Assembly (NCBI GenBank): GCA_905207625.1
Contig: CAJLLT010000011.1
Span: 1 to 64,000, forward strand
Reading direction: 5' to 3'
Length of the DNA stretch: 64,000 nt
DNA from: an uncultured Eubacteriales bacterium
GTDB lineage: Bacteria > Bacillota > Clostridia > Oscillospirales > UBA644
Positions 1 to 7,424 of the stretch are shown piece after piece. Numbering within the stretch: position 1 is the first letter of the stretch; every line of letters begins with the position of its first letter. A model generated the notes under the pieces. The model did no database searches. It had not been told where the DNA came from and saw only the letters and a program-made list of their open reading frames with translations. Position numbers and translations under genes: made by a program.

Positions 1-25
1 TAGGGCTATGCCCGAAACTGAAATA

Positions 26-44
26 CCCCCCGTTTTACGGGGGG
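26..44. terminator. intrinsic terminator at left edge
   Basis: A GC-rich stem of six C:G pairs plus one G:C closes a five-base TTTTA loop and is followed on the + strand by ATATTTATTTT. It probably ends a rightward gene lying outside the window. Confidence 0.55.
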
Positions 45-62
45 ATATTTATTTTGCGCAGA

Positions 63-93
63 AAAACGGATGACATCGGTTGTCATCCGTTTT
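63..93 (-). terminator. terminator of the ispD operon
   Basis: A perfect 13-bp stem (AAAACGGATGACA and its complement) encloses a 5-nt loop. Read on the minus strand the stem ends in CCGTTTTTC, giving the U-tract expected downstream of the leftward gene that stops at 139. Confidence 0.75.
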
Positions 94-138
94 CTGTATT
101 TTCGTATTTGTTTGAAACGATCACCGGGATTCCGGTAA

Positions 139-885
139 TTACAGCAGTTTTTTCAGATTTGCAAGGCTTACTGCAACACTTTCAAAGGGGTCAGTGTATG
201 TCTGCATGTTGTCCTGTTCGACTATGCCCCATGCCACTCCCATTTCCTTTGCGGTATCGACTACCTTTTTGATATCCACTTCGCCTGTGCCTATCTCCAC
301 CGGGGTATGGTCACCCACCACATCTTTGAGATGTACCAGATGCAGACGGTTTCCGAGCCTGTGCATATACTCTCTGTTTTCTATACCAGCAACGGAGGAC
401 CAGCCCGTATCGAGCTCAAAGCCCAGCGGCGCACCGTATTCCAGAAGTATCTCATGAACCGATTTTCCGTTATAAACGGTGGTAAATTCATGCTTATGAT
501 TATGGAAGGAAAGCTTTAGTCCCCGCTGTTCGCATTTTTCAGCCAGCTTGCCGAGGGTTTGCGCCGTTTCTACCGTTTTCTCAAAAGAGTCGTGGAACTC
601 CGGCGGAATTCCGGGTACTGAGGCATATTCAAGTCCTATATCGAGGCAGTACTGAACGGTGTTGTCAAAATCATCCGTAAGATCGTCGAACCAGACGTGG
701 GACCCTGCCGCCTTCAATCCGTTATCATCCAGGGCTTTTTTGAGCTGTTTTGCCGGAAGATCATAATATCCCGCAAATTCCACGCCCTCATATCCTATTC
801 CGGCTATCTTTTCCAGAGCCTTTTCCAGCCCGCCAACCGCGTTGACCGCATCTCTTACGGTGTATACCTGAAGTGCTGTTTTCAT
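139..885 (-). CDS. sugar phosphate isomerase/epimerase (AP-endonuclease-2-type TIM barrel)
   Basis: A 248-aa protein of the xylose-isomerase-like TIM-barrel superfamily (PF01261). Visible family marks are the HNH at residues 128-130, the acidic FELDTGW strand near 156-162, HLVHLKD at 182-188 and EQD at 223-225, consistent with divalent-metal ligands at the barrel mouth. Such enzymes isomerise or epimerise sugars and inositol derivatives in the cytoplasm; the substrate cannot be read from sequence. The start has AAAGGAAA 7 nt upstream. It lies 17 nt after the transglycosylase gene and is the last gene of the ispD operon. It is one of three proteins of this superfamily in the window (also at 27298 and 43928). 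Confidence 0.85.
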   Translation of the reverse strand: MKTALQVYTVRDAVNAVGGLEKALEKIAGIGYEGVEFAGYYDLPAKQLKKALDDNGLKAAGSHVWFDDLTDDFDNTVQYCLDIGLEYASVPGIPPEFHDSFEKTVETAQTLGKLAEKCEQRGLKLSFHNHKHEFTTVYNGKSVHEILLEYGAPLGFELDTGWSSVAGIENREYMHRLGNRLHLVHLKDVVGDHTPVEIGTGEVDIKKVVDTAKEMGVAWGIVEQDNMQTYTDPFESVAVSLANLKKLL

Positions 886-902
886 TATTGTTTCCTTTCC
901 CG

Positions 903-1592
903 TCAGTCGGACGGATACATATTGTAACGTTTCATTGCGTTGACCACTTTTTCGTATCTCTGCGCCGCTTTCTCTTCGTTTGCGGAGTATACGCTCGGCG
1001 CCTGCAGAAGTCCTGCCAGATATACCGACTGTTCAAGCGTCAGTTTGTCCGGAGTGGTCCCGAAAAACTCCCTGGCCGCGGCTCCTATACCGTATGAGCC
1101 CTTACCGAAAAAGGATATATTCAGATACAGTTCGAGTATCTTTTCTTTACCGAGAACCCGTTCAAGATCCCTTGCCGCAAATATTTCCGCAGCTTTTCGG
1201 GTAAAACGCTTTTCCTGGGTAAACCATACGTTTTTTGCCGTCTGCTGAGTTATTGTGCTGCCTCCGGTAAGGTTTCCCGTTATTATTGAATCCACTGCGG
1301 CACGGCACATGGACCGGATATCATACCCCGGGTGGGAGTAAAACCGATGATCCTCTATGGCTATGACCGCCGCCTGCAGATCCGGGCTTATCCGGTCAAG
1401 GGTCACATAGCCTTCCTGTGAACTTGCCGTCAGGTAGACCTGCTCTGCAGGCAGAGCTGAAACGGCGCGTTTATACATTCCGTAACCTATCCCGAAAATC
1501 GTTGCCGCTGATATTATTATGATTCCGGCAATAACGGCAAAAATAACAAGTATTGTCCGGCCTGTCCTCTTCTTTTTCCTTGCTTCAGCCAT
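903..1592 (-). CDS. monofunctional biosynthetic peptidoglycan transglycosylase (GT51)
   Basis: A 229-aa bitopic membrane protein. A basic N-terminus is followed by one transmembrane helix (about residues 13-35) and a GT51 domain that polymerises lipid II into glycan strands outside the membrane. The conserved EDHRFYSHPG (catalytic Glu at about 80), GGSTITQQ (110-117), RKAAE and ELYLN motifs are present. No transpeptidase domain follows, so it is the monofunctional type at roughly the normal length. The ATG overlaps the end of ispD by 8 bp, implying translational coupling. Pairing a cell-wall polymerase with an isoprenoid gene may reflect supply of undecaprenyl carrier, but that is inference. 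Confidence 0.92.
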   Translation of the reverse strand: MAEARKKKRTGRTILVIFAVIAGIIIISAATIFGIGYGMYKRAVSALPAEQVYLTASSQEGYVTLDRISPDLQAAVIAIEDHRFYSHPGYDIRSMCRAAVDSIITGNLTGGSTITQQTAKNVWFTQEKRFTRKAAEIFAARDLERVLGKEKILELYLNISFFGKGSYGIGAAAREFFGTTPDKLTLEQSVYLAGLLQAPSVYSANEEKAAQRYEKVVNAMKRYNMYPSD

Positions 1593-2292
1593 CAGATCCG
1601 TCCTTTTTATAAGCTGACATTATCTTTTCCGCCACCGCCATATCTTCGGGGGTGGTTATTTTTATGTTTCCGTAGCTGCATTCCACGAAGCCGACTTTAA
1701 GTCCTGCCGCCTCGAAAATACTGGCATCGTCGGTAAAACCGGAAAGCTCTTTTCTGAACATTTCTGCCGCATTCCGGTAGAGCGCCGCATCAAAGGTTTG
1801 CGGTGTCGCCGCAGCCACAAGATCCGCTCTCTTCGGGGTCTTTACCACATATCCGTTGCCGTCAAGTTTCTTTATTGTATCCTTGACCCTTGTTCCGCAG
1901 AATGCTCCTCCCAGATCAAACGCCGCTCTGTTTACCCTGTCTATCTCCTCCGGTTTCACAAAGGGTCTTGCTCCGTCGTGGATACAGTAGAATTCCGTCC
2001 CCGCGGGGGCGTGTGCCACTCCGCATAGCACAGATTCCTGCCGGCATCCGCCGCCTCCGGTGACCGCCGCAAGTTTCGTTATTCCGTATTCACGGGCCAT
2101 TGTTTCTATCTCTTCCCTGATCTCCGGACGGGTGACTGCAACTATGCTGTTCACCGTTTCCGCCTTCTGGAAAGCAAGCATTGTTCTTGCGATGCAGGGG
2201 ATCCCCTCCAGGGGCAACATCATCTTGTCGCACCCCATGCGCTCGCCGTTTCCCGCCGCAACTATAACGGCGCAGACTCTGTATTCTTTCAT
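1585..2292 (-). CDS. ispD: 2-C-methyl-D-erythritol 4-phosphate cytidylyltransferase
   Basis: A 235-aa cytosolic enzyme that transfers CMP from CTP to methylerythritol phosphate, the third step of the MEP isoprenoid pathway. The N-terminal nucleotide-binding motif VIVAAGNGERMG is followed by a Lys-containing segment, and the middle has the conserved HDGARPF. I chose the ATG at 2292 rather than an upstream in-frame one at 2406, because the extra 38 residues do not resemble the family and would read through the promoter. First gene of a three-gene leftward operon. Confidence 0.93.
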   Translation of the reverse strand: MKEYRVCAVIVAAGNGERMGCDKMMLPLEGIPCIARTMLAFQKAETVNSIVAVTRPEIREEIETMAREYGITKLAAVTGGGGCRQESVLCGVAHAPAGTEFYCIHDGARPFVKPEEIDRVNRAAFDLGGAFCGTRVKDTIKKLDGNGYVVKTPKRADLVAAATPQTFDAALYRNAAEMFRKELSGFTDDASIFEAAGLKVGFVECSYGNIKITTPEDMAVAEKIMSAYKKDGSDG

Positions 2293-2323
2293 TCCGATTC
2301 CCGATTCTTTCGTATTCGGATAT

Positions 2324-2352
2324 ATTGTATCAAAAAACGGCGGAAAAGTCAA
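2324..2352 (-). promoter_or_regulatory. sigma-A promoter of ispD operon
   Basis: On the minus strand TTGACT, a 17-bp spacer and TACAAT. It is back to back with the promoter at 2372-2400; the two -35 boxes are 19 bp apart. Confidence 0.75.
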
Positions 2353-2371
2353 GTGAAAACCCTTACCGGAC

Positions 2372-2400
2372 TTGACAATTTCTCCGATTTGGTATATAAT
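2372..2400 (+). promoter_or_regulatory. sigma-A promoter, perfect consensus
   Basis: TTGACA (2372-2377), exactly 17 bp, TATAAT (2395-2400). Both hexamers match consensus perfectly. It drives the metallophosphoesterase-rpe operon, whose first start codon is 28 nt downstream. Confidence 0.85.
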
Positions 2401-2427
2401 TTTCATATAAAACCACGGAGGTGCGGT

Positions 2428-3189
2428 GTGAAGCTTTTATTTATAGCGGATGTTGTGGGAAAAACCGGACTTGATGCGGTGTGCCGGATGCTTCCCGGAC
2501 TGATCGGGAAATATTCTCCGGACCTGACGGTGATAAACGGGGAAAATGTTGCCCGGGGCAACGGAATACTGCCCGACGAGGCAGAAAGACTTCGTTACGC
2601 CGGTGCCGATGTCGTCACTCTGGGAAACCATGCTTTCAGGCAGACAAAGGTCTATGATTTTCTCGATGACTGCCCCTGGCTGATCCGTCCCGCGAACTAT
2701 CCCTCCGCCGCCCACGGCAAAGGCGTTGCTTCCGTGGACACTCCGAAGGGAAAAGCCTGTGTCATTTCCCTTGCGGGACAGATAGGGCTTGAACCTGTCG
2801 ACAATCCGTTTTACTGCGCCGACCGGATATTGAAATCCCTTGATCCGGCGCCGGATTTCATATTTGTGGATTTCCATGCCGAAGCCACCAGCGAAAAACG
2901 CGCTCTCGGGTATTACCTTGACGGCAGGGTTGATGCCGTTTTCGGTACCCATACCCATGTGCAGACTGCGGATGAGCAGATTCTTCCTAAAGGTACCGGA
3001 TATATAACCGACGCCGGGATGACCGGTGCCGCGGATTCAGTCCTGGGTGTCCGGACAGACAGAAGCATTAATCTGTTTCTTACCCGGGAGTATTCCCCCT
3101 TTGAACAGGCGGAGGGCAGAGCTATGCTCAACGGTGTGTTTTTTGATTCCGACGACAGTGTGATTACAAGAATAAACTTAAAAGATTGA
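2428..3189 (+). CDS. TIGR00282-family metallophosphoesterase (YmdB type)
   Basis: A 253-aa calcineurin-like phosphoesterase. Metal-ligand motifs are visible in order: LFIADVVGK near the N-terminus, INGEN, LGNHAF, VDFHAE and GTHTHVQTAD. The family includes B. subtilis YmdB, a 2',3'-cyclic-nucleotide phosphodiesterase that influences biofilm and motility decisions; the specific role here is inferred. I chose the GTG at 2428 because GGAGG sits 6 nt upstream and the coding similarity begins there; an upstream in-frame ATG at 2353 lies inside the promoter. Head of a rightward operon with rpe. Confidence 0.88.
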   Translation: MKLLFIADVVGKTGLDAVCRMLPGLIGKYSPDLTVINGENVARGNGILPDEAERLRYAGADVVTLGNHAFRQTKVYDFLDDCPWLIRPANYPSAAHGKGVASVDTPKGKACVISLAGQIGLEPVDNPFYCADRILKSLDPAPDFIFVDFHAEATSEKRALGYYLDGRVDAVFGTHTHVQTADEQILPKGTGYITDAGMTGAADSVLGVRTDRSINLFLTREYSPFEQAEGRAMLNGVFFDSDDSVITRINLKD

Positions 3190-3197
3190 GGTTTCGT

Positions 3198-3842
3198 ATG
3201 CTTATTTCTCCGTCTCTTTTGTCCTGTGACTTTGCCGATCTCAAAAATGAGGTAAAGACCGTTTCCGCCGCCGATATGCTCCATGTTGATGTTATGGACG
3301 GTCACTTTGTACCGAATATCAGTATAGGTATTCCCGTGGTGCAGGCTCTCCGGCGCTGTACCGATATGACCCTTGACGTACATCTCATGATCTCCGATCC
3401 CGACAAGTATGCGGAGGCCTTCGCAAAGGCCGGTTCGGATATAATAACATTTCACTATGAAGCGGTTTCCGATGCCGCGGCTCTTGTGAAAAAACTCAGA
3501 CAGCTGGGGGTAAGACCTTCCGTTTCCGTAAAACCCGCGACCCCTGCGGAGGTTCTTTTTCCTCTTCTCGACGACCTTTATATGGTTCTTGTCATGACCG
3601 TTGAACCAGGTTTCGGCGGACAGGCGATGATCCCCGAGTGCCTGAAAAAAGTTACGGAACTCAAAAAAGAAATTGCCCGCCGCGGACTTTCCGTTCTTGT
3701 GGAGGCTGACGGCGGTATAAACGAAAAGACCGTGGATGCGGCAGTGGCGGCAGGTACAGACGTTTTTGTGATGGGATCTGCGGTTTTTGCCAAGGAAGAC
3801 AGAAACGGCTTTATCAGCGGACTGAAGAATAAATATAACTGA
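3198..3842 (+). CDS. rpe: ribulose-phosphate 3-epimerase
   Basis: A 214-aa TIM-barrel enzyme interconverting ribulose 5-phosphate and xylulose 5-phosphate in the pentose phosphate pathway. Family motifs are SPSLLSCDF, the metal-binding VDVMDGHFVPN and DVHLMI near the N-terminal half, MTVEPGFGGQ in the middle and EADGGI near the C-terminus. The ATG at 3198 is preceded by GAGG 6 nt upstream; a TTG at 3186 would overlap the previous gene and lacks a ribosome site. Eight nucleotides separate it from the preceding stop. Confidence 0.95.
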   Translation: MLISPSLLSCDFADLKNEVKTVSAADMLHVDVMDGHFVPNISIGIPVVQALRRCTDMTLDVHLMISDPDKYAEAFAKAGSDIITFHYEAVSDAAALVKKLRQLGVRPSVSVKPATPAEVLFPLLDDLYMVLVMTVEPGFGGQAMIPECLKKVTELKKEIARRGLSVLVEADGGINEKTVDAAVAAGTDVFVMGSAVFAKEDRNGFISGLKNKYN

Positions 3843-3856
3843 CAAGGAGCGCCCTG

Positions 3857-4486
3857 ATGGGACTTTTTTCGGTAAACCACGAGCGGATCGTGAGGGAAAA
3901 CACTGAGGATCTGAGAAATATTCCCATAAACCCGGGGCGTACGGTGGTGGTGAATATGAACACCGTGAACGGGTATCTCAGATTCGGTAACATGGCTTCC
4001 CCCGCCCTCGGGAAGGCTGTGGAGCAGATGCTCCGGGTCAATGAGTATTTTATGCGTTCCCGGAAAATATTCGCCATAGACGCCCATAGCAAGGAAAGCC
4101 CTGAGCTGAAGAATTTTCCGGATCACTGCACGTCGGAGGAGGAAAGGGAGGTCGCGGACGAGCTTGCCCATTTTGTGCCCCAGGGTGATATCATGTACAA
4201 GAACTCGGCTAATCTTTTTGTTGCCTTTGATTACGTCCGCTGGCTTGCGGAAAATAAACGTACGGCCGATAATTTTGTTATTGTCGGGGGAATGACGGAC
4301 ATTGATGTGTTGCAGTTTGCCCTGTCCCAGAAGGCGTATTTCAACGAAAACAACCGCAGGGGAAAGGTCATAGTCATAGAGAACGCCGTCCGGACCTTTT
4401 CTTCCGATGCCCATGATGGGGCTTCGGCGCAGACCTTTGCCCTCTACAATATGATGATAAACGGCATATCTCTGGCTAAGATCTGA
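3857..4486 (+). CDS. isochorismatase/nicotinamidase-fold protein lacking catalytic Asp and Cys
   Basis: A 209-aa protein with the cysteine-hydrolase (isochorismatase-like) fold. The first-strand motif reads VVVNMNTVNGYL (30-41), followed by the AIDAH segment (73-77), FPDH (87-90), the MYKNSANLF segment with the conserved Lys at 115, and GGMTDIDVLQFA (144-155). In active members the first strand carries an Asp (here Asn33) and the later motif is TD-I-C-V (here Asp150 replaces the nucleophilic Cys). Lys115 is kept. It is therefore predicted to be inactive as an amidohydrolase and may bind a ligand or partner. Fourteen nucleotides after rpe, with a GGAG-like site before the ATG. A divergent active chemistry cannot be excluded. 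Confidence 0.75.
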   Translation: MGLFSVNHERIVRENTEDLRNIPINPGRTVVVNMNTVNGYLRFGNMASPALGKAVEQMLRVNEYFMRSRKIFAIDAHSKESPELKNFPDHCTSEEEREVADELAHFVPQGDIMYKNSANLFVAFDYVRWLAENKRTADNFVIVGGMTDIDVLQFALSQKAYFNENNRRGKVIVIENAVRTFSSDAHDGASAQTFALYNMMINGISLAKI

Positions 4487-4519
4487 CCCGGATATTAAAC
4501 CGAATACGGAGGAAAGCAT

Positions 4520-5260
4520 ATGAACCTGCTGTTGCAACTGGCATTTCTGTTTTTTATAGGCTCGGTTATCGGTTGGGTGATAGAAGTGTTCTTCAGACGT
4601 TTCTTTTCTTCTGCCAATCCCGAGAGAAAGTGGATAAATCCGGGATTCTGTACCGGACCGTATCTGCCGTTGTACGGCACTGGACTTTGTGTGCTGTACC
4701 TTGTGGCATCCCTTGAAAAGTACAGTATTTTCGGAAATCAGGTAGCGGATAAGATACTTCTGTTTGTTATCATGACAGTACTGATGACCGTCATAGAGTA
4801 TATTGCCGGTATCTGGGCGCTGAAAGTAGACCATATCCGGCTGTGGGATTATTCGAATCAGTGGGGAAACATTCAGGGGCTTATCTGCCCGAAGTTTTCT
4901 CTCTGCTGGGGGCTGCTGGGGGCGGTCTATTACTTCCTTGTGCATCCCCATATCAAGCAGGCTCTGGAATGGCTGGGCAGGAATCTTGCTTTTTCCTTCT
5001 TTATCGGAGTTTTCTTCGGGATCTTCATTATCGACTTTGCCCATTCCAAGCAGATCGTTTCCAAACTCAGAAAATTCGCAAGGGACAACGATCTTGTTAT
5101 CCGTTATGAGCACCTCAAGTCCAATATCCGGGCATATTGTACTCAGACCGCCGGGAAGTATCATTTCTTCCGTCCCTTCACCTCAGACCGTCCGATTACG
5201 GAGCATCTGAAAGGTCTCCGGGATGCGTTTGAAAAGGTCAAGGCAAAGAAAAAACAGTAA
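4520..5260 (+). CDS. CmpB-like putative ABC-transporter type IV membrane protein
   Basis: A 246-aa membrane protein resembling PF06541 (ABC_trans_CmpB). Several hydrophobic helices cover about residues 1-185. The N-terminal signature GSVIGWVIEVFFRR and the later INPGFCTGPYLPLYG match the family. A basic, likely cytosolic C-terminal tail follows. Function is unknown; no ATPase gene lies beside it, so the ABC name is historical. Start supported by GGAGGAAAG 5 nt upstream. Last gene of the operon, followed by a strong terminator. Confidence 0.75.
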   Translation: MNLLLQLAFLFFIGSVIGWVIEVFFRRFFSSANPERKWINPGFCTGPYLPLYGTGLCVLYLVASLEKYSIFGNQVADKILLFVIMTVLMTVIEYIAGIWALKVDHIRLWDYSNQWGNIQGLICPKFSLCWGLLGAVYYFLVHPHIKQALEWLGRNLAFSFFIGVFFGIFIIDFAHSKQIVSKLRKFARDNDLVIRYEHLKSNIRAYCTQTAGKYHFFRPFTSDRPITEHLKGLRDAFEKVKAKKKQ

Positions 5261-5276
5261 ACAACCAACGGAAAAT

Positions 5277-5307
5277 CCCCGCTCCGGGATATCGAACCGG
5301 AGCGGGG
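5277..5307. terminator. bidirectional terminator between CmpB-like gene and mgtE
   Basis: Perfect 11-bp stem CCCCGCTCCGG with a 9-nt loop. The right side continues into GTGTTGTTTTATC and the left side into AAAATC, so it can serve both convergent genes. Confidence 0.8.
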
Positions 5308-5324
5308 GTGTTGTTTTATCCGTT

Positions 5325-6659
5325 TTATAATCCGAGCATTGAAGTCGCAATGAAGAAATACATCAGCAAAGCAAGGGCGTCAACGATTGTTGTAATGAAC
5401 GGGCTTGCCATTACCGCCGGGTCGAAGCCCACCGCCTTTGCCGCTATGGGTAAAGTACACCCGATGAGTTTCGCTATTACCACCACAAACAAAAGGGTAA
5501 GACATACCGCAATTGCCACGGGAACGGTGGTACGGTCGATTATCAGGAGTTTAAGAAATCCGACCGCCGCCAGAGCGATTCCGCAGAGAAGGGAAACCCG
5601 GAGTTCTTTCCAGATTATCCTGAAAATATCCTTCATCCCTATGTCGCCCAGTGACAGACTTCGGATTATTGTAACGGACGACTGTCCGCCCGCATTTCCT
5701 CCGGTATCCATAAGCATCGGAATAAACGCGGTAAGAACCGGCATTGCCGCCAGTGCGGATTCAAAGGACGTAATTATTTTCCCCGTGAAAGTGGCCGAGA
5801 CCATCAGCAGCAACAGCCAGGGTATACGTTTGCGCCAGGTCTCGAATACGCCTGTCTTCAGATACGGTTTATCTGACGGCAGAATGGCCGCCATCTTTTC
5901 AATGTCCTCCGTGGTCTCTTCCTGAAGTACGTCGATAGCGTCGTCAAAGGTGACGATACCCACCAGACGGTTTTCCGAATCCACCACCGGAAGAGCCATA
6001 AGGTCATACTTGTTGAACATCTGTGCCACGGTTTCCTTATCCTCAAGGGTCTGTACGGATATAACGTTTGTTTCCATTATATCCCCCACGGTCATTGAAG
6101 GGTCGGAAAGAAGCAGCGTTTTTACGGAAACGATTCCGAGAAGATGACGGTAAGAGTCCACTACATAGCAGGTGTAGATGGTTTCTTTGTCCACCCCTGT
6201 CCGTCTTATCTTGTCGAAAGCCTGGGTCACGGTCATGGCACGGTTAAGGTCAACAAACTCCACCGTCATTACGCTTCCCGCGCTGTCGTCGGGGTATTTG
6301 AGCAGCTCGTTTATTGTCTTCCGGGTCTGAACGTCGGTATTTGCAAGTATGCGGCGTACCACATTGGCGGGCATTTCGTCAACGATATCCGCCGCATCGT
6401 CGGCATAAAGCTCGTCCATCACGTCGTGAATCTCACGGTCGGAGAAACTCTTTATGAGAAGCTCCTGCTCGTCGCTCTGCATTTCCACGAAGGTTTCCGC
6501 CGCAAGCTCCTTCGGAAGCAGGCGGAAAATGACGGGAAGGGTCTCCTCGGGGACCTGTGCCAGATATGCCGCAATATCCGCAGGGTTCATATCCTCAAGG
6601 AGTTTTTTGAGTTCGGGAAAGTTTTTTGTTTCCAGAAACTCGGCAACATTTTCGGTCAT
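5325..6659 (-). CDS. mgtE: MgtE-family magnesium transporter
   Basis: A 444-aa Mg2+ channel/transporter. The N-terminal superhelical domain (about 1-130, with LEDMNPADIAAYL and LPKELAAE) and two CBS domains (about 130-255, with ALPVVDSENRLVGIVTFDDA) sense cytosolic Mg2+. A C-terminal block of about five transmembrane helices (from about 275) contains the family sequence MLMDTGGNAGGQSS. Length is normal. AGGAGG lies 8 nt upstream of the ATG. The gene has its own promoter and a leader of about 200 nt with extensive self-complementarity, suggesting RNA-level control. Confidence 0.95.
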   Translation of the reverse strand: MTENVAEFLETKNFPELKKLLEDMNPADIAAYLAQVPEETLPVIFRLLPKELAAETFVEMQSDEQELLIKSFSDREIHDVMDELYADDAADIVDEMPANVVRRILANTDVQTRKTINELLKYPDDSAGSVMTVEFVDLNRAMTVTQAFDKIRRTGVDKETIYTCYVVDSYRHLLGIVSVKTLLLSDPSMTVGDIMETNVISVQTLEDKETVAQMFNKYDLMALPVVDSENRLVGIVTFDDAIDVLQEETTEDIEKMAAILPSDKPYLKTGVFETWRKRIPWLLLLMVSATFTGKIITSFESALAAMPVLTAFIPMLMDTGGNAGGQSSVTIIRSLSLGDIGMKDIFRIIWKELRVSLLCGIALAAVGFLKLLIIDRTTVPVAIAVCLTLLFVVVIAKLIGCTLPIAAKAVGFDPAVMASPFITTIVDALALLMYFFIATSMLGL

Positions 6660-6866
6660 GGGCTTGTCCTCCTAATTTTCAGATTTAGAAGGAAGGTAAT
6701 GACACTGTCACCGGTCGGAACGGTATATCACAGGTTGAAACAACGGACACCGTCCGTTGCGCAGAATCTGCCGACACGCCGCCGTCGCGGTCCGGTGCCG
6801 TTACTACTTCCGGTGTCCATCAATTTCACCTCACGTTTGTCAATAAAATTTACCCTTTGACAGGGT
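6660..6866 (-). promoter_or_regulatory. structured 5' leader of mgtE, candidate riboswitch
   Basis: Between the promoter and the mgtE start lie about 205 nt that can fold into nested helices. On the transcript AGGUGA (6826-6831) pairs with UUACCU (6694-6699), CACCGG (6810-6815) pairs with CCGGUG (6709-6714), and an internal perfect 8-bp hairpin occupies 6741-6759. Mg2+ transporters often carry M-box leaders. The 5' GUGAGGUGA is reminiscent of an M-box, but I do not see its conserved core, so the class is unassigned. Confidence 0.5.
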
Positions 6867-6872
6867 ATTTTG

Positions 6873-6902
6873 ATTATACCGCAACACAAAACCCTTTGTC
6901 AA
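6873..6902 (-). promoter_or_regulatory. sigma-A promoter of mgtE
   Basis: Minus strand TTGACA, 18-bp spacer, TATAAT; both hexamers perfect. Confidence 0.8.
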
Positions 6903-6919
6903 GTATATTCACAAAAAAA

Positions 6920-7420
6920 TCACGCCTTGAACAAAACTTTTTCTATCTGACCGATATACATTCTGTGCCGGTCGTCTGCCGGATAAAACCTTTCTCTCAT
7001 CCGGGCCTCCGTCAGTCCCTCAGGATCAAGATCCCCGGCGAATATCTTCCGGCAGACCACAGCTTTTTCCGCCTGGAGAAAGTATGTGTATCCGTCCTCA
7101 GTGACAGGAATAAGCCCTGTCTGTTCCGCTTTGTCGCAGTCCTTTCCCGAGTGCGTTCCGCAGAAGGTGAACACCGGTCTGTACAGAGGGTCAAAATAGC
7201 ATAAAGTGAACAGACTGTTTTCCTCCATGAACGAACAGGTATACCTTTGCGGGCGGACGAATACGCAGACGCAGTCACTGTTCCAGATCTTCATGATCCC
7301 GCCCCAGGAAGCGGTCATCGTGTTGAACCTTTCTCCCCCGGAGGTAAGGAGAAACATATTGTCATCTGAAGGGATTATTCCGGGGGCGAATGCGGGGGAA
7401 TAGAGTTTGCTGATAAACAT
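6920..7420 (-). CDS. flavin reductase-like protein (FMN-binding split barrel)
   Basis: A 166-aa protein resembling the flavin-reductase/FMN-binding split-barrel family. The motifs NTMTASWGGIMKIW and VCVFVRPQRYTCSFMEEN match the conserved FMN-contacting N-terminal half, where other members have a Thr-rich ASWG turn and an RP-x-R-x-T segment. It likely binds FMN in the cytosol; the substrate is unknown. It sits 4 nt downstream of the YtvI-like gene in the same direction and is probably cotranscribed with it. Confidence 0.8.
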   Translation of the reverse strand: MFISKLYSPAFAPGIIPSDDNMFLLTSGGERFNTMTASWGGIMKIWNSDCVCVFVRPQRYTCSFMEENSLFTLCYFDPLYRPVFTFCGTHSGKDCDKAEQTGLIPVTEDGYTYFLQAEKAVVCRKIFAGDLDPEGLTEARMRERFYPADDRHRMYIGQIEKVLFKA

Positions 7421-7424
7421 TTTC

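Noticed and set aside
3578..5164. A 528-codon leftward open frame opposite rpe and its neighbours
   Set aside because: It spans three recognisable rightward genes on the other strand and encodes no known domain.
6660..6866. Definite M-box riboswitch call for the mgtE leader
   Set aside because: Only a short GUGAGGUGA resemblance was seen; the conserved core could not be located by eye, so the class is left open.
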